This document shows, in pieces, positions 51,242 to 59,616 of a DNA stretch of 64,000 bases (positions within the stretch are counted from its first letter, which is position 1; each line of letters starts with the position of its first letter). The DNA is from Ostreiculturibacter nitratireducens (lineage in GTDB: Bacteria; Pseudomonadota; Alphaproteobacteria; Rhodobacterales; Rhodobacteraceae). A program made the translations under genes and the position numbers. The notes beneath the pieces are model-generated. The model had not been told where the DNA came from. It did not search any database and worked only from the letters and a program-made list of their open reading frames with translations. The stretch covers positions 496,001 through 560,000 of the forward strand of contig NZ_JAVQHL010000001.1 of NCBI RefSeq assembly GCF_032670585.1. Direction: 5' to 3'.

Positions 51242-52390
51242 TCAGTTCCCCGCCATCCGCCGTTCTTCCCCCAGCCGCTGCCAGACCTTCTGCGCGATCT
51301 CGCGATAGATCGCAGCCTGCGGCCCGTCGGGATCGGCGATCACGATCGGCGTGCCGCTGTCGGAATGGCTGCGGATCGTCATCTCCAATGGCACCTCGCC
51401 GAGGAACGGCGCGCCGATGCGGGCGGCCTCGGCCCGCGCGCCGCCGTGGCCGAAGATGTCGTGACGGCCGCCGCAGTCGGGGCAGATGAAGGTGGACATG
51501 TTCTCCACCAGCCCGAGGATCGGCACGTTGACCTTGCGGAACATGTTCAGCCCCTTGCGGGCGTCGATCAGCGCGAGGTCCTGCGGCGTCGAGACGATGA
51601 TAGCGCCGGCCAGGGGCACGCTCTGCGCCATCGTCAGCTGGGCGTCGCCCGTACCCGGAGGCATGTCGACAATGAGTACGTCAAGCTCTCCCCAGTTCAC
51701 TTCGCGCAGCATCTGAGTCAGTGCCTGCATCACCATCGGGCCGCGCCAGATCATCGGGTCTTCCTCGTCGACGAGGAAACCCATCGACATGACCTTGAGC
51801 CCGTAGGCCTCGAGCGGCTCGATCACCCCGCCCTCCCCCGCCTCGGGCCGGCCCGAAACATGCAGGAGCCGAGGCATCGAGGGGCCGTAGATGTCCGCGT
51901 CGAGAATGCCGACCTTCAGCCCGTTTGCCTGAAGAGCCAGCGCAATGTTGACCGAAGTGGTGGATTTCCCGACGCCGCCCTTGCCCGAGGCGACAGCGAT
52001 GATGGCGCCGATCCCCGGCACCGGGGCCTTGGTGCCCGGCGGCGGAGTCTGGGGGCGCGCCTGCCGCAGCATCGGCGGCGGCACGTCCCCGGCCTGCGCG
52101 GCCTTGGGTGCCGGCCGGACTGGCTCTTGCCGGTCGGGCGCAGCACTCGCCGCCGTCAGGGTGACGATGGCCCTGCCCACACCCTCCGCGGACAGCGCCG
52201 CCTTCTCTGCGGCCGCACGCAAGGGCTCAAGCTGCTTGGCGAGCTGGGCCGGGACGGTCACCGAAAACGTGACCTTGTCGCCCTCGACCAACAGATCCGA
52301 AACCAGTCCGAGATCGACGATATTGCCGGTCAGTTCGGGACCCTTCACGCGGCGCAACTGCGCCAGCACCTTTTCCGCTTCGATAGCCAA
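51242..52390 (-). CDS. apbC: Mrp/ApbC-family iron-sulfur cluster carrier ATPase
   Basis: A 382-residue protein with an N-terminal DUF59/MIP18-like domain (residues about 1-90), a Pro/Ala-rich linker and the deviant Walker A ATPase VASGKGGVGKSTTS. The CxxC (FICPDCGG) that binds a bridging [4Fe-4S] at the dimer interface is present. These proteins load iron-sulfur clusters onto client proteins. Its place at the end of the formate dehydrogenase region, 11 bp after the DUF3306 gene, fits a job in assembling the many clusters encoded nearby, though apbC is often a housekeeping gene. Confidence 0.9.
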   Translation of the reverse strand: MAIEAEKVLAQLRRVKGPELTGNIVDLGLVSDLLVEGDKVTFSVTVPAQLAKQLEPLRAAAEKAALSAEGVGRAIVTLTAASAAPDRQEPVRPAPKAAQAGDVPPPMLRQARPQTPPPGTKAPVPGIGAIIAVASGKGGVGKSTTSVNIALALQANGLKVGILDADIYGPSMPRLLHVSGRPEAGEGGVIEPLEAYGLKVMSMGFLVDEEDPMIWRGPMVMQALTQMLREVNWGELDVLIVDMPPGTGDAQLTMAQSVPLAGAIIVSTPQDLALIDARKGLNMFRKVNVPILGLVENMSTFICPDCGGRHDIFGHGGARAEAARIGAPFLGEVPLEMTIRSHSDSGTPIVIADPDGPQAAIYREIAQKVWQRLGEERRMAGN

Positions 52391-52401
52391 GAAACCTCCC
52401 C

Positions 52402-52995
52402 TTAACCTTCGAGCCTGCGGCGAAGGGACACGCGGCGCGGCGCCTCCGGCTGCACCGTCGTATCTGGCTCTTCCCCCGCGTCTGATCCTTCCTCGTCCCA
52501 GGCCGGAGCTTCCGCCGGCTCCTCCTCGGTTGCGCGCGGCTCCTCCTCCGAAGCGGCAGGCGCCTTTATCGCGTCTTCCTGCGGCGCGCTCACGCTCCGC
52601 ACGGTCTCATCGGCCTCGGTCATGTATCCGCGAACGACGTCCCAGCTCGATTTGTACACCTTGCGGGCGGGGTCCGTGTAATCTTCGTCGTAGTCGTTCA
52701 ACCCGTCGAGATTGGCCAGAATCGGGTCCGAGGCGAAGAACTTCCGCAAGGCCCTGCGTCGAAGCAGATCCGGCACGCCACGCTTGAGAAAGATCGAGAA
52801 ATCGTCGCCATATTTCAGCGCATCCAGATCGATGGCCTCGGCTGCCAGCCTGTTGGCCTCTTCCTCTGCCAGCCGCGCCGATTCCTCGGCCTCCAGGACC
52901 TCGGGATCGGGCGCGCTGACATCCTCCTCCGCCTCGACCTGCCGCTTCCGCCGCGACCAGCGGGCGACGAAGCCGTCTTCGTCCCTTTCAGCCAT
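52402..52995 (-). CDS. DUF3306 family protein
   Basis: A 197-residue acidic protein starting RDEDGFVARWSRRKRQVE, the conserved DUF3306 N-terminus, followed by a Glu/Ala-rich helix and the LRKFFASDPILANLDGLNDYDEDYTD core. The C-terminal tail is Glu/Pro-rich and probably disordered. The ATG at 52995 has GGAGGATTGG before it and overlaps the DUF3305 gene by 8 bp. Function unknown; the family is found beside formate dehydrogenase genes. Confidence 0.8.
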   Translation of the reverse strand: MAERDEDGFVARWSRRKRQVEAEEDVSAPDPEVLEAEESARLAEEEANRLAAEAIDLDALKYGDDFSIFLKRGVPDLLRRRALRKFFASDPILANLDGLNDYDEDYTDPARKVYKSSWDVVRGYMTEADETVRSVSAPQEDAIKAPAASEEEPRATEEEPAEAPAWDEEGSDAGEEPDTTVQPEAPRRVSLRRRLEG

Positions 52996-53521
52996 CCAAT
53001 CCTCCGCCGCTCCGGCGATTGCGTTGCAGGAAGATCGGCTGCTTGCCGAATTTCTGTTCCTCGACATCGATCTTGTCGCGCCGGCGTTTCACGAATTTCC
53101 GCTCGACGTGGTAGGCGTCGAGGAAATCCAGCATCGCCTGTTCGATCTCGGGCGGCATCTGTATCCGCTCGATGAGATCGTCGCTTCCCACCTCGCAGTC
53201 CTGAGCCTCGTGCGGTGACGCGGTGACCATGTGCACGAACCAGTCCAGCGGGTGCGTGCCCTCCGTGTCGCGGCGCAGAACGACATAGAGAGCGGGCGCG
53301 CCGCTGTCGAAATTCTCGATATAGGCCTCGGTGTCGGCGGCGTAGCAGGTGAGGTCGAACCGCCCCATGTAGTAGCGCGTGACCCGGTCGTCCGAAAACA
53401 GCACGTCTCCCGGCTCCAGATCGGCGGGCGCCAGCATCACGCCAACCGGGATCCAGTAGTCCTTGGCCCAACGCGAAACGGACTTGCGCCGCTCCGCCAT
53501 CACGCCAAGCATTATGGTCAT
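52988..53521 (-). CDS. DUF3305 family protein
   Basis: A 177-residue protein when started at 53521. The core RWAKDYWIPVGVMLAP, DYWIPVGV and FSDDRVTRYYMGRFDLTCYAADTEAYIENFDSGAPALYVVLR is characteristic of DUF3305. C-terminal part is basic (VERKFVKRRRDKIDVEEQKFGKQP). No function is known; it is paired with DUF3306 and divergent from the ferredoxin gene, with which it shares a 107-bp promoter region. There is no strong ribosome binding site; the frame runs to 53590. Confidence 0.78.
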   Translation of the reverse strand: MTIMLGVMAERRKSVSRWAKDYWIPVGVMLAPADLEPGDVLFSDDRVTRYYMGRFDLTCYAADTEAYIENFDSGAPALYVVLRRDTEGTHPLDWFVHMVTASPHEAQDCEVGSDDLIERIQMPPEIEQAMLDFLDAYHVERKFVKRRRDKIDVEEQKFGKQPIFLQRNRRSGGGLDG

Positions 53522-53628
53522 CTCACGAGCCACGTGGCCGAAGCTCCTTTTGCCGGTGTCGGGTAAACAAGGTTGCCTCCTCCGTGGCAAAGAATAAGGT
53601 CATGTCACAAGACAACAAGGGAGAAGAT

Positions 53629-55677
53629 ATGGCCCGGGAGGAGACACGGCTTTTTCTGTGCAGTTGCGAAGGCTCGATGGAGGTCGCGCCGGACGGGCTC
53701 GGGAAGGCCCTGGGCAAGGTCGGGGGGCGCGAAGCCTCGTTTCACCGGCATCTGTGCCGCGCCGAACTGGCGAAGTTCGAGGCCGCGCTTCAGGACGACG
53801 CCCCGATCTGCGTGGCCTGCACGCAGGAGAGCCCGCTTTTCGCGGAAGTCGCCGGGGAGGCCGGGCGCGAAGGCCCTCGCTTCGTGAACATCCGCGAAAC
53901 GGCCGGGTGGAGCGGCGACCGCGCGTCGCCGGTGCCGAAGATGGTCGCGCTCATCGAGGCTGCGCTTGCCCCGGTCACACCCGCGCGGCTGCGCACGATC
54001 GAGAGCGACGGGCTGTGCCTCGTGATGGGGCAAGGCCAGGCCGCCTACGAAGCGGCCGCGAAGCTGAACCGGACGCTTTCCGTCACGCTGCTCCTGACCG
54101 ATCCGGCCGACCTGATGCTGCCGCCCGTGCTCGATTTCCCGATCTTCGCCGGCCGGGTGAGCAAGGCCCAGGGTTCGCTCGGCGGGTTCGAACTGACTGT
54201 TGACGGCTACGCCGCGCTTCTACCCTCTTCGCGGGGCACAGCGGAATTCACGATGGCCCGGAACGGCGCGAAGACACAGTGCAGCGTGATCTTCGACATG
54301 ACGGGTGACGCCTCGCTCTTCCCGAGGCCCGAAGGACGCGACGGCTATTTCCGCGCCGATCCGGGCAGCCCTGCAGCCGTCCTGGAGGCAATCCTCGACG
54401 CGTCTGATTTCGTGGGCACTTTCGAGAAGCCGATCTACGTCACCTACGATGCCGGAATCTGCGCCCATGAACGGTCACGCATCACCGGCTGCACCAACTG
54501 CCTCGACCATTGCCCCGCCGGGGCGATCACCCCGGACGGCGATGGCGTTCACGTCGACCCCGGCATCTGCGGCGGCTGCGGCAACTGCGCGGCCCATTGC
54601 CCGACGGGAGCAATCTCCTACGCCTATCCGAACCGCTCCGACCAGATCGGACGGATCCAGACGCTGGCGCGCAGCTACCTCGCCGCGGGCGGCGCTGCCC
54701 CGGTTCTGCTACTGCATGACGCGAGCCACGGCACTCCGCTTATCGGCGCGATGGCGCGTCATGGCCGCGGACTCCCCGCCCGCGTCATTCCCTGGGAACT
54801 GCACTCGGCCAGCGGAATGGGCCACGATCTTGTCGCGGCCGCGCTCGCTGCCGGGTTCCGGCAGGTGGTCGTGCTGGCCGACCCGGCCAAGGCCGGGGAA
54901 TTCGCCGCGCTGGAAGCGGAGGTCGACCTGATGGAGGCGCTGCTTGCGGGCTTCGGGCTTCAAGGCGGGCGCGTCGTGACGGTGATGGAGAGTGATCCCG
55001 ACGCGGTCGAGGCCCGCATTCACTCCCTGACCAACCTGCCCGAGATCACCCATGGCGCTCCGGCCCCTCTCGGCGGCAAGCGCGAAGTCGCCCGCGGTGC
55101 ATTGGCTGCGCTGGCCGAGGCGGGAAAGCCGGCTTCGGATCAGTTCGATCTTCCGGCAACGGCACCCTACGGCGCTGTCGTGGTCGACACCGATGCCTGC
55201 ACTCTGTGCCTCGCCTGCGTCACCGCCTGCCCCGTCGACGCGCTGCGCGACGCGCCCGACAAGCCGCAGCTGCGGTTCGTCGAGGCTGCCTGCGTGCAGT
55301 GCGGGCTTTGCGCCAACACATGCCCGGAAGACGCGATCTCGCTTCAGCCGAGATACAACCTCGCGCCCTCCGTCATGCAGCCCGTGACGCTGAACGAGGA
55401 CGAACCCGCGCTCTGCATCTCCTGCGGCAAGCCGTTCGCGGCGGGCGGGATGCTCCGGGCGGTGGAACGCACGCTGGCGGGAAAGCACCGGATGTTCGCC
55501 ACCGAGGACAGTGCCAGGCTGCTGCGCATGTGCGACGCCTGCCGGCTGGCGGAGCTGTCGAGAGGCGGAACCGACCCCTTCGCCATCGCCCATCCGCGCC
55601 GGACGCGGACGACCGACGACTACCTCAACGCCGAGAAGAAGGGGCTGTCGATCGACGATTTCCTCGGCGACGAATAG
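53629..55677 (+). CDS. Multi-cluster 4Fe-4S ferredoxin-type protein, formate dehydrogenase-associated
   Basis: A 682-residue protein. N-terminal LCSCEGSMEV and ICVACTQESPLF, then two pairs of 4Fe-4S ferredoxin motifs: GCTNCLDHCPAGAI with GGCGNCAAHCPTGAI (residues about 290-325), and CTLCLACVTACP with CVQCGLCANTCPEDAI (about 525-570), followed by CISCGKPF and MCDACR, further Cys pairs. A CoA- or flavin-like beta-alpha region separates them. It would be able to carry at least four [4Fe-4S] clusters. It is the only plus-strand gene in the formate dehydrogenase region. GGGAGAAGAT supports the ATG at 53629. Role is electron transfer or cluster handling for the dehydrogenase; not proven. Confidence 0.82.
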   Translation: MAREETRLFLCSCEGSMEVAPDGLGKALGKVGGREASFHRHLCRAELAKFEAALQDDAPICVACTQESPLFAEVAGEAGREGPRFVNIRETAGWSGDRASPVPKMVALIEAALAPVTPARLRTIESDGLCLVMGQGQAAYEAAAKLNRTLSVTLLLTDPADLMLPPVLDFPIFAGRVSKAQGSLGGFELTVDGYAALLPSSRGTAEFTMARNGAKTQCSVIFDMTGDASLFPRPEGRDGYFRADPGSPAAVLEAILDASDFVGTFEKPIYVTYDAGICAHERSRITGCTNCLDHCPAGAITPDGDGVHVDPGICGGCGNCAAHCPTGAISYAYPNRSDQIGRIQTLARSYLAAGGAAPVLLLHDASHGTPLIGAMARHGRGLPARVIPWELHSASGMGHDLVAAALAAGFRQVVVLADPAKAGEFAALEAEVDLMEALLAGFGLQGGRVVTVMESDPDAVEARIHSLTNLPEITHGAPAPLGGKREVARGALAALAEAGKPASDQFDLPATAPYGAVVVDTDACTLCLACVTACPVDALRDAPDKPQLRFVEAACVQCGLCANTCPEDAISLQPRYNLAPSVMQPVTLNEDEPALCISCGKPFAAGGMLRAVERTLAGKHRMFATEDSARLLRMCDACRLAELSRGGTDPFAIAHPRRTRTTDDYLNAEKKGLSIDDFLGDE

Positions 55678-55720
55678 GTTGCCTGTCCAAGCGACGGGGG
55701 TTCCTTGCCGCCTCCGTCGC

Positions 55721-56728
55721 TCACTGCCTGACAGGCAGAAGCGGCAGGTTCACCAGAAGGTTCTGCGGCTTCATCCTCAGCCGGTTGCCGGCATCGAGGG
55801 CGAGGCCGAGAAAAACCGGCTTGCCGCGCATCCGTTCGATCAGCCGATCGGGTTCGGCGACCTCCATCCGGAATAGCGCCGCGATGCGTCCCTGCCCCTC
55901 CGCCGGCAGTTCCTCGCCTCGGTAGAGCGCGTTGAGAATACGCGTCGCCTCCGCGTCGAGCCCCACGTGCCACGGCCAGCTCTGGTTCTGGACCGATTGC
56001 AGCGGCTGGACGCGCACGGTGAGGTCGAGGAAATGCAGAAGCCAACGCTCGATCAGCCGGGCGAAGGCATCCTGGCCGGGCTCGGCGAAACGGAAATCCA
56101 GCGCGAAGTCGAACCGGTCGGCGCGGTCCCAGTAGCCCGACGCCGTGCGCGGCGTAAGGATGTCGAGTTCCACCTCGCGCGGCGGCTCCGCACCGGCGGG
56201 CACCAGCGCCCCCGACTGCGCCCTTGTATCGACCACCTCCGCGTCGGCGAGCAGCAACTGCTCGTCCGACGTGGTCGCGACCTGGTCGCGGAAGAACAGC
56301 TCCGCGGCACGTGCCAGGAAAGCGTCCGTCTCTCCACGCAGTAGATTGGACATGATCAGGTGAACGAGCTGATCGATAAACATCGGAGGCACGGCCGGCG
56401 CGCCCGGCTCGAACAGCGCGCGATAACCCGCCTCGACCGAGCCGTGAGCGATCAGGTGGTCTCGGAAGCGCAGCACGACCGCGTAGTTCGCCGCCGTATC
56501 GCGGTCGGCGATGGCGGAAAGGTCCGCTTCGGTCACGGGCGCGGCGGGCTCGGCCATCAGCCGTTCGAACAGAGCGATCTCCGCCGCGCAGCTCTCGGCC
56601 ACGGGATGGATCTCGGGCCGGGTATAGTAGGCCCGCAACAGCTCCGGGCTGACTTCAAGCCATCCGTTCTGCAGCCGCCGGGTCAGGTGCAGCCCCGCCG
56701 ATTTCCAGATGACCGCCGCGTCTGTCAT
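55721..56728 (-). CDS. DUF6352 family protein
   Basis: A 335-residue soluble protein. I place it in DUF6352 by its start (WKSAGLHLTRRLQNGWLEVSPELLRAYYTRPEIHP) and context. Mostly helical; an acidic and Arg-rich middle, no Cys cluster, no signal peptide or membrane segment. It overlaps the lipoate-ligase-like gene by 4 bp and is in the same direction as the dehydrogenase structural genes. Function is unknown; operon membership suggests a maturation or assembly role. Confidence 0.7.
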   Translation of the reverse strand: MTDAAVIWKSAGLHLTRRLQNGWLEVSPELLRAYYTRPEIHPVAESCAAEIALFERLMAEPAAPVTEADLSAIADRDTAANYAVVLRFRDHLIAHGSVEAGYRALFEPGAPAVPPMFIDQLVHLIMSNLLRGETDAFLARAAELFFRDQVATTSDEQLLLADAEVVDTRAQSGALVPAGAEPPREVELDILTPRTASGYWDRADRFDFALDFRFAEPGQDAFARLIERWLLHFLDLTVRVQPLQSVQNQSWPWHVGLDAEATRILNALYRGEELPAEGQGRIAALFRMEVAEPDRLIERMRGKPVFLGLALDAGNRLRMKPQNLLVNLPLLPVRQ

Positions 56729-57435
56729 GTCCGGATTCCCAATGCCTTGGTGAGAGGGATGCCGCGCTCGCCCTGCCCCTCTACGGCGATCGCGCTGCCT
56801 GTGTCGTCGATCCGCACAAGGCGGGCGCCCTCGACCGAGGCTTCGGGCTCCAGTCGCGACGTCAGAACCCTTGCGACGGGCGTGAAGCCCTCATGGTGCC
56901 AGGCGTCGAGCCAGGAGAGGAAATGCCGCGCGACGGCACCGATCAAGGCGCTGCGGTCGATATCGCCGCAGCCTTCCTCGTGCAGGGCCGTCAGATGCGC
57001 CACTTCGCCCGGCTCGCCAGGCAGATCGTCGGGCAGAGTGAGCGCGATACGGAAACCCACGACGATGTGGGCGGGCACCTCTTCCGCCCGCGCGCCCTCG
57101 GGACGGGCAAGCGTCACCTCCCCCGCGACGCCGCCGTTGGCAAGGACCGTCAAGGGCCAGCGCACCCCGTAGGAAAAATTGGGCGGTCCGATCGCACCAA
57201 GCGCGTCCCCGATCGCGACAAGCATCAGGGGCGCCATCTGCGCCGCCACCCTGAGAGGAACCTCGGGTTCCAGCACCAGCGCGGCAGCGGCCACCGCCGT
57301 CTCGTCCGACCAGCAGAGAATCCCCGCGCCGAAATGACCCGCCCTCCCCCCTTCCAACGCCACGCGCGAAGGATCATACCCATCGGTCACGGGATGGCCG
57401 GTGAGTAGCGGCGGAAGCTCCGGCGGAGGCAGCAC
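56725..57435 (-). CDS. Biotin/lipoate-ligase-like protein (DUF4444), probably non-catalytic
   Basis: A 236-residue protein with the fold pattern of biotin/lipoate protein ligases: the ALGAIGPPNFSYGVRWPLTVL segment stands where BirA has KWPND, and GGVAGEVTLARPEG where BirA has RKLAGILVEL. The catalytic Lys of this motif is replaced by Gly and the ND of KWPND is lost (RWPLT), so ligase activity looks unlikely. A C-terminal domain of about 60 residues follows. It is coupled to the DUF6352 gene and sits in the formate dehydrogenase cluster, so it may bind a cofactor or a partner. Confidence 0.72.
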   Translation of the reverse strand: MLPPPELPPLLTGHPVTDGYDPSRVALEGGRAGHFGAGILCWSDETAVAAAALVLEPEVPLRVAAQMAPLMLVAIGDALGAIGPPNFSYGVRWPLTVLANGGVAGEVTLARPEGARAEEVPAHIVVGFRIALTLPDDLPGEPGEVAHLTALHEEGCGDIDRSALIGAVARHFLSWLDAWHHEGFTPVARVLTSRLEPEASVEGARLVRIDDTGSAIAVEGQGERGIPLTKALGIRT

Positions 57436-57440
57436 GTCAG

Positions 57441-57632
57441 TCAGGGCAGTTCGATCTCTCCCTCGACGACATGATCCAGCGGCGCGCCCTCGGCCGTGAG
57501 CACCATCTTCACCTTGAGCTTGCCGCCGCCAGCCTTGCCGCCCCGCACCAGTTCCTCGATCTGCTGCTGCGAGGTCACGCCGACCTGCTTGAGAAACTTG
57601 CGCATCGACATGTTGAAGGCTTCTTCGCTCAT
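57441..57632 (-). CDS. DUF6494 family small protein
   Basis: A 63-residue protein with the DUF6494 pattern (EEAFNMSMRKFLKQVGVTSQQQIEELV, then KLKVKMVLTAEG). A single helical N-half with a short beta C-half. ATG at 57632 is preceded by AGGAGCAGG. It lies between the HdrD-like gene and the lipoate-ligase-like gene. Function unknown. Confidence 0.75.
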   Translation of the reverse strand: MSEEAFNMSMRKFLKQVGVTSQQQIEELVRGGKAGGGKLKVKMVLTAEGAPLDHVVEGEIELP

Positions 57633-57669
57633 CAATCCTGCTCCTTTTTTTGTCCGGCGCCGCTGCGCC

Positions 57670-58965
57670 CTATTCGTCAATCTGGTCGGCCAGCACTTCG
57701 ACGAGGCTCTGGACCTCGTGCTCCCAACCGAGCGCCTGGCGGCTTTCGTCCATCGTCAACCGACAGTTGGCACAGGCCGAGACGAGACCATCGGCCCCTG
57801 TCGCCGCCACCTGGTCCATCTTGATCCGAAACACTTCATGGCGCAATTCCGAGGCGCTGGCCATAGCCTGCACGCCACCGCCCCCGCCGCAGCACCAGTT
57901 ATGGTTACCTGTCGGTGACATCTCGCGGAAGTCGGTCGCGAAAGCGCCGATTATGTCGCGCGCGGCCTGCGTCGCGCCGCCCCGGCGAGACACCTGGCAG
58001 GGGTCGTGATACGTCATCGCGACATCGGATTTCTTGAGCTTGAGCTTGCCGGCCCGGATGAGGTCCGCGAGGAACTCGGTGATATGCGTCACCTCGAAGG
58101 GCAAGGGCCGGCCGAGGATATTCGCCCCGCTCCAGCGCATCGCACCGTAGGCGTGGCCGCATTCGGGGATGACGAGCGTCTTGGCCCCGACCGCCTCGGC
58201 AGCTTCGGCAAGCCGCTCGACCATCACCTTCGCCACGTCGCTCTTGCCCGAGAGCACGCCGAAATTCGTCGCCTCGTAACCCTTTGACGAGATCGTCCAG
58301 TCGACGCCGGCGTGGTTCAGGAGCCGCGCCATGGCGACAATCGAATCCGGGTATTTCATCATCTCGATGGACGAGACGGTGATGAGAACCTCGGCCTTGT
58401 CGCGGTCGAGCGGGATATCGATCTCGTTATCGTCGGCAAGCCACTCGATCCGGTCGGCAAGAACCTCCGAAGTCATGCCAAGGGGGCTCCCCTTGTCGCG
58501 CGCGTTGTCGGCCGCCTGCATCAGGTCGGCCGGCCCGAGGCCCGCGGCCACCATGGCCTGGCGCGAAAGCGCCACGATCGAGGCGATGTCGATGCCCATC
58601 GGACAGACCTCGGTGCAGCGGCCGCACATGGTGCAGCTGTCGAACAGGATCTCCTGCTGTTCGATGAGGTAGTCCGCGGTCAGTTCGGGCGGCACGAGCC
58701 CGAGCATCCGCTTGATCCCGGACAAGGGTGCCTTGTGGCGCTTGTAGACCCGGGTGATGGGCTGAAGCTTCAGCGCGGGCGTGTATTTCGGGTCCCGCGT
58801 GACTTCGTGGAAATGGCAGGCCTGGCTGCACTGGCCGCAATGGATGCAGGCGTCGAGGTAGGACGCGACATGGCTGCCGGTCAGGGCGAGGAACTTGTCG
58901 ATCGCCCCCTGCGTATTGACCTGTCGCTTCTCTGCGTTTGCGGTGTCGGTCACGGCGTCGCTCAT
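57670..58965 (-). CDS. HdrD-like CCG-domain iron-sulfur protein
   Basis: A 431-residue cytoplasmic-facing protein with a dicluster ferredoxin domain (CIHCGQCSQACHF at about 41-53 and CTMCGRCTEVCP at about 112-123) followed by two CCG (heterodisulfide-reductase D-type) domains: CGHAYGAMRW plus CQVSRRGG and the HNWCCGGGGGVQAM and CANC segments. Such proteins move electrons between a membrane cytochrome b and soluble thiol/disulfide or quinone chemistry. Its start overlaps the NarI-like gene by 4 bp, giving an HdrDE-like pair. It comes in the same transcript direction as the formate dehydrogenase subunits. Confidence 0.85.
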   Translation of the reverse strand: MSDAVTDTANAEKRQVNTQGAIDKFLALTGSHVASYLDACIHCGQCSQACHFHEVTRDPKYTPALKLQPITRVYKRHKAPLSGIKRMLGLVPPELTADYLIEQQEILFDSCTMCGRCTEVCPMGIDIASIVALSRQAMVAAGLGPADLMQAADNARDKGSPLGMTSEVLADRIEWLADDNEIDIPLDRDKAEVLITVSSIEMMKYPDSIVAMARLLNHAGVDWTISSKGYEATNFGVLSGKSDVAKVMVERLAEAAEAVGAKTLVIPECGHAYGAMRWSGANILGRPLPFEVTHITEFLADLIRAGKLKLKKSDVAMTYHDPCQVSRRGGATQAARDIIGAFATDFREMSPTGNHNWCCGGGGGVQAMASASELRHEVFRIKMDQVAATGADGLVSACANCRLTMDESRQALGWEHEVQSLVEVLADQIDE

Positions 58966-59606
58966 GGCGTCACCCCCCTGCGTCCGTAGGTTGCGCCGGT
59001 GTAAGAGCGGCTGAAGGCGAAGGTGAAGGCGTGCATCAGGCGGCTGAACGGGAAGTAGATCAAGAGCGCCTCGACGGCGAGCATGTGGAGCGCGCGCAGT
59101 CCGTCATGCGCCTCCTGCAGCGCGAGGCAGCCGGTCAACATGACGACGAAGGTGAGCCAGGTGGCCACGTGGTCGTCGGCATCCGACAGCCGGCGCATCA
59201 CCGGGTCGGTCATCCGGCGGACCCACATCAGGATGAGCCCGGCAAATGCCGCCTCCGCCGCGAGGATGAAGCCCCAGCGCGGCAGCGGCGTCCAGCCGAC
59301 GCCAAGGATGCGCTCCTCGATGAAGGCGATATGCGGCGCCGCGAAGAAGAGAAGCACGAAGAGGCCCACGTGAAAGGCGTAGCCCGTCAGGAAGTGGTAG
59401 ACTGTGCGCTTGAGGTTGCCGCCATGCGGCACCGAATGGAGCGCGATCGCCTTCAGCGCCCCGCCCACGCCCGAACCGCGCGCCACGCTGCGGTCGACGG
59501 GACGACCCAGCCGCAGGATGCCGATCAGGCGCCAGGCCACGCCGGCAACGAAGACGGTTGCGGCGATGTACCACAGAGGCCCTTCGGTCAGTTCCAGAAA
59601 CGTCAT
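58962..59606 (-). CDS. NarI/HdrE-like cytochrome b subunit
   Basis: A 214-residue membrane protein with about five helices and conserved His in the pattern expected of the nitrate-reductase gamma / HdrE family: LHSVPHGGNLKRTVYHFLTGYAFHVGLFVLLF in the middle and GLRALHMLAVEALLIYFPFSRLMHAF near the end. It binds haem b and exchanges electrons with quinone. ATG at 59606 has GGAGG at 6-base spacing; one at 59612 is too close to it. It overlaps the CCG-domain gene. No nitrate reductase gene is present. Confidence 0.85.
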   Translation of the reverse strand: MTFLELTEGPLWYIAATVFVAGVAWRLIGILRLGRPVDRSVARGSGVGGALKAIALHSVPHGGNLKRTVYHFLTGYAFHVGLFVLLFFAAPHIAFIEERILGVGWTPLPRWGFILAAEAAFAGLILMWVRRMTDPVMRRLSDADDHVATWLTFVVMLTGCLALQEAHDGLRALHMLAVEALLIYFPFSRLMHAFTFAFSRSYTGATYGRRGVTP

Positions 59607-59616
59607 GCCCATCCTC

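Noticed and set aside
58962..59606. Respiratory nitrate reductase gamma subunit
   Set aside because: No narGHJ genes nearby; the partner is an HdrD-like protein, so HdrE-type function is likelier.
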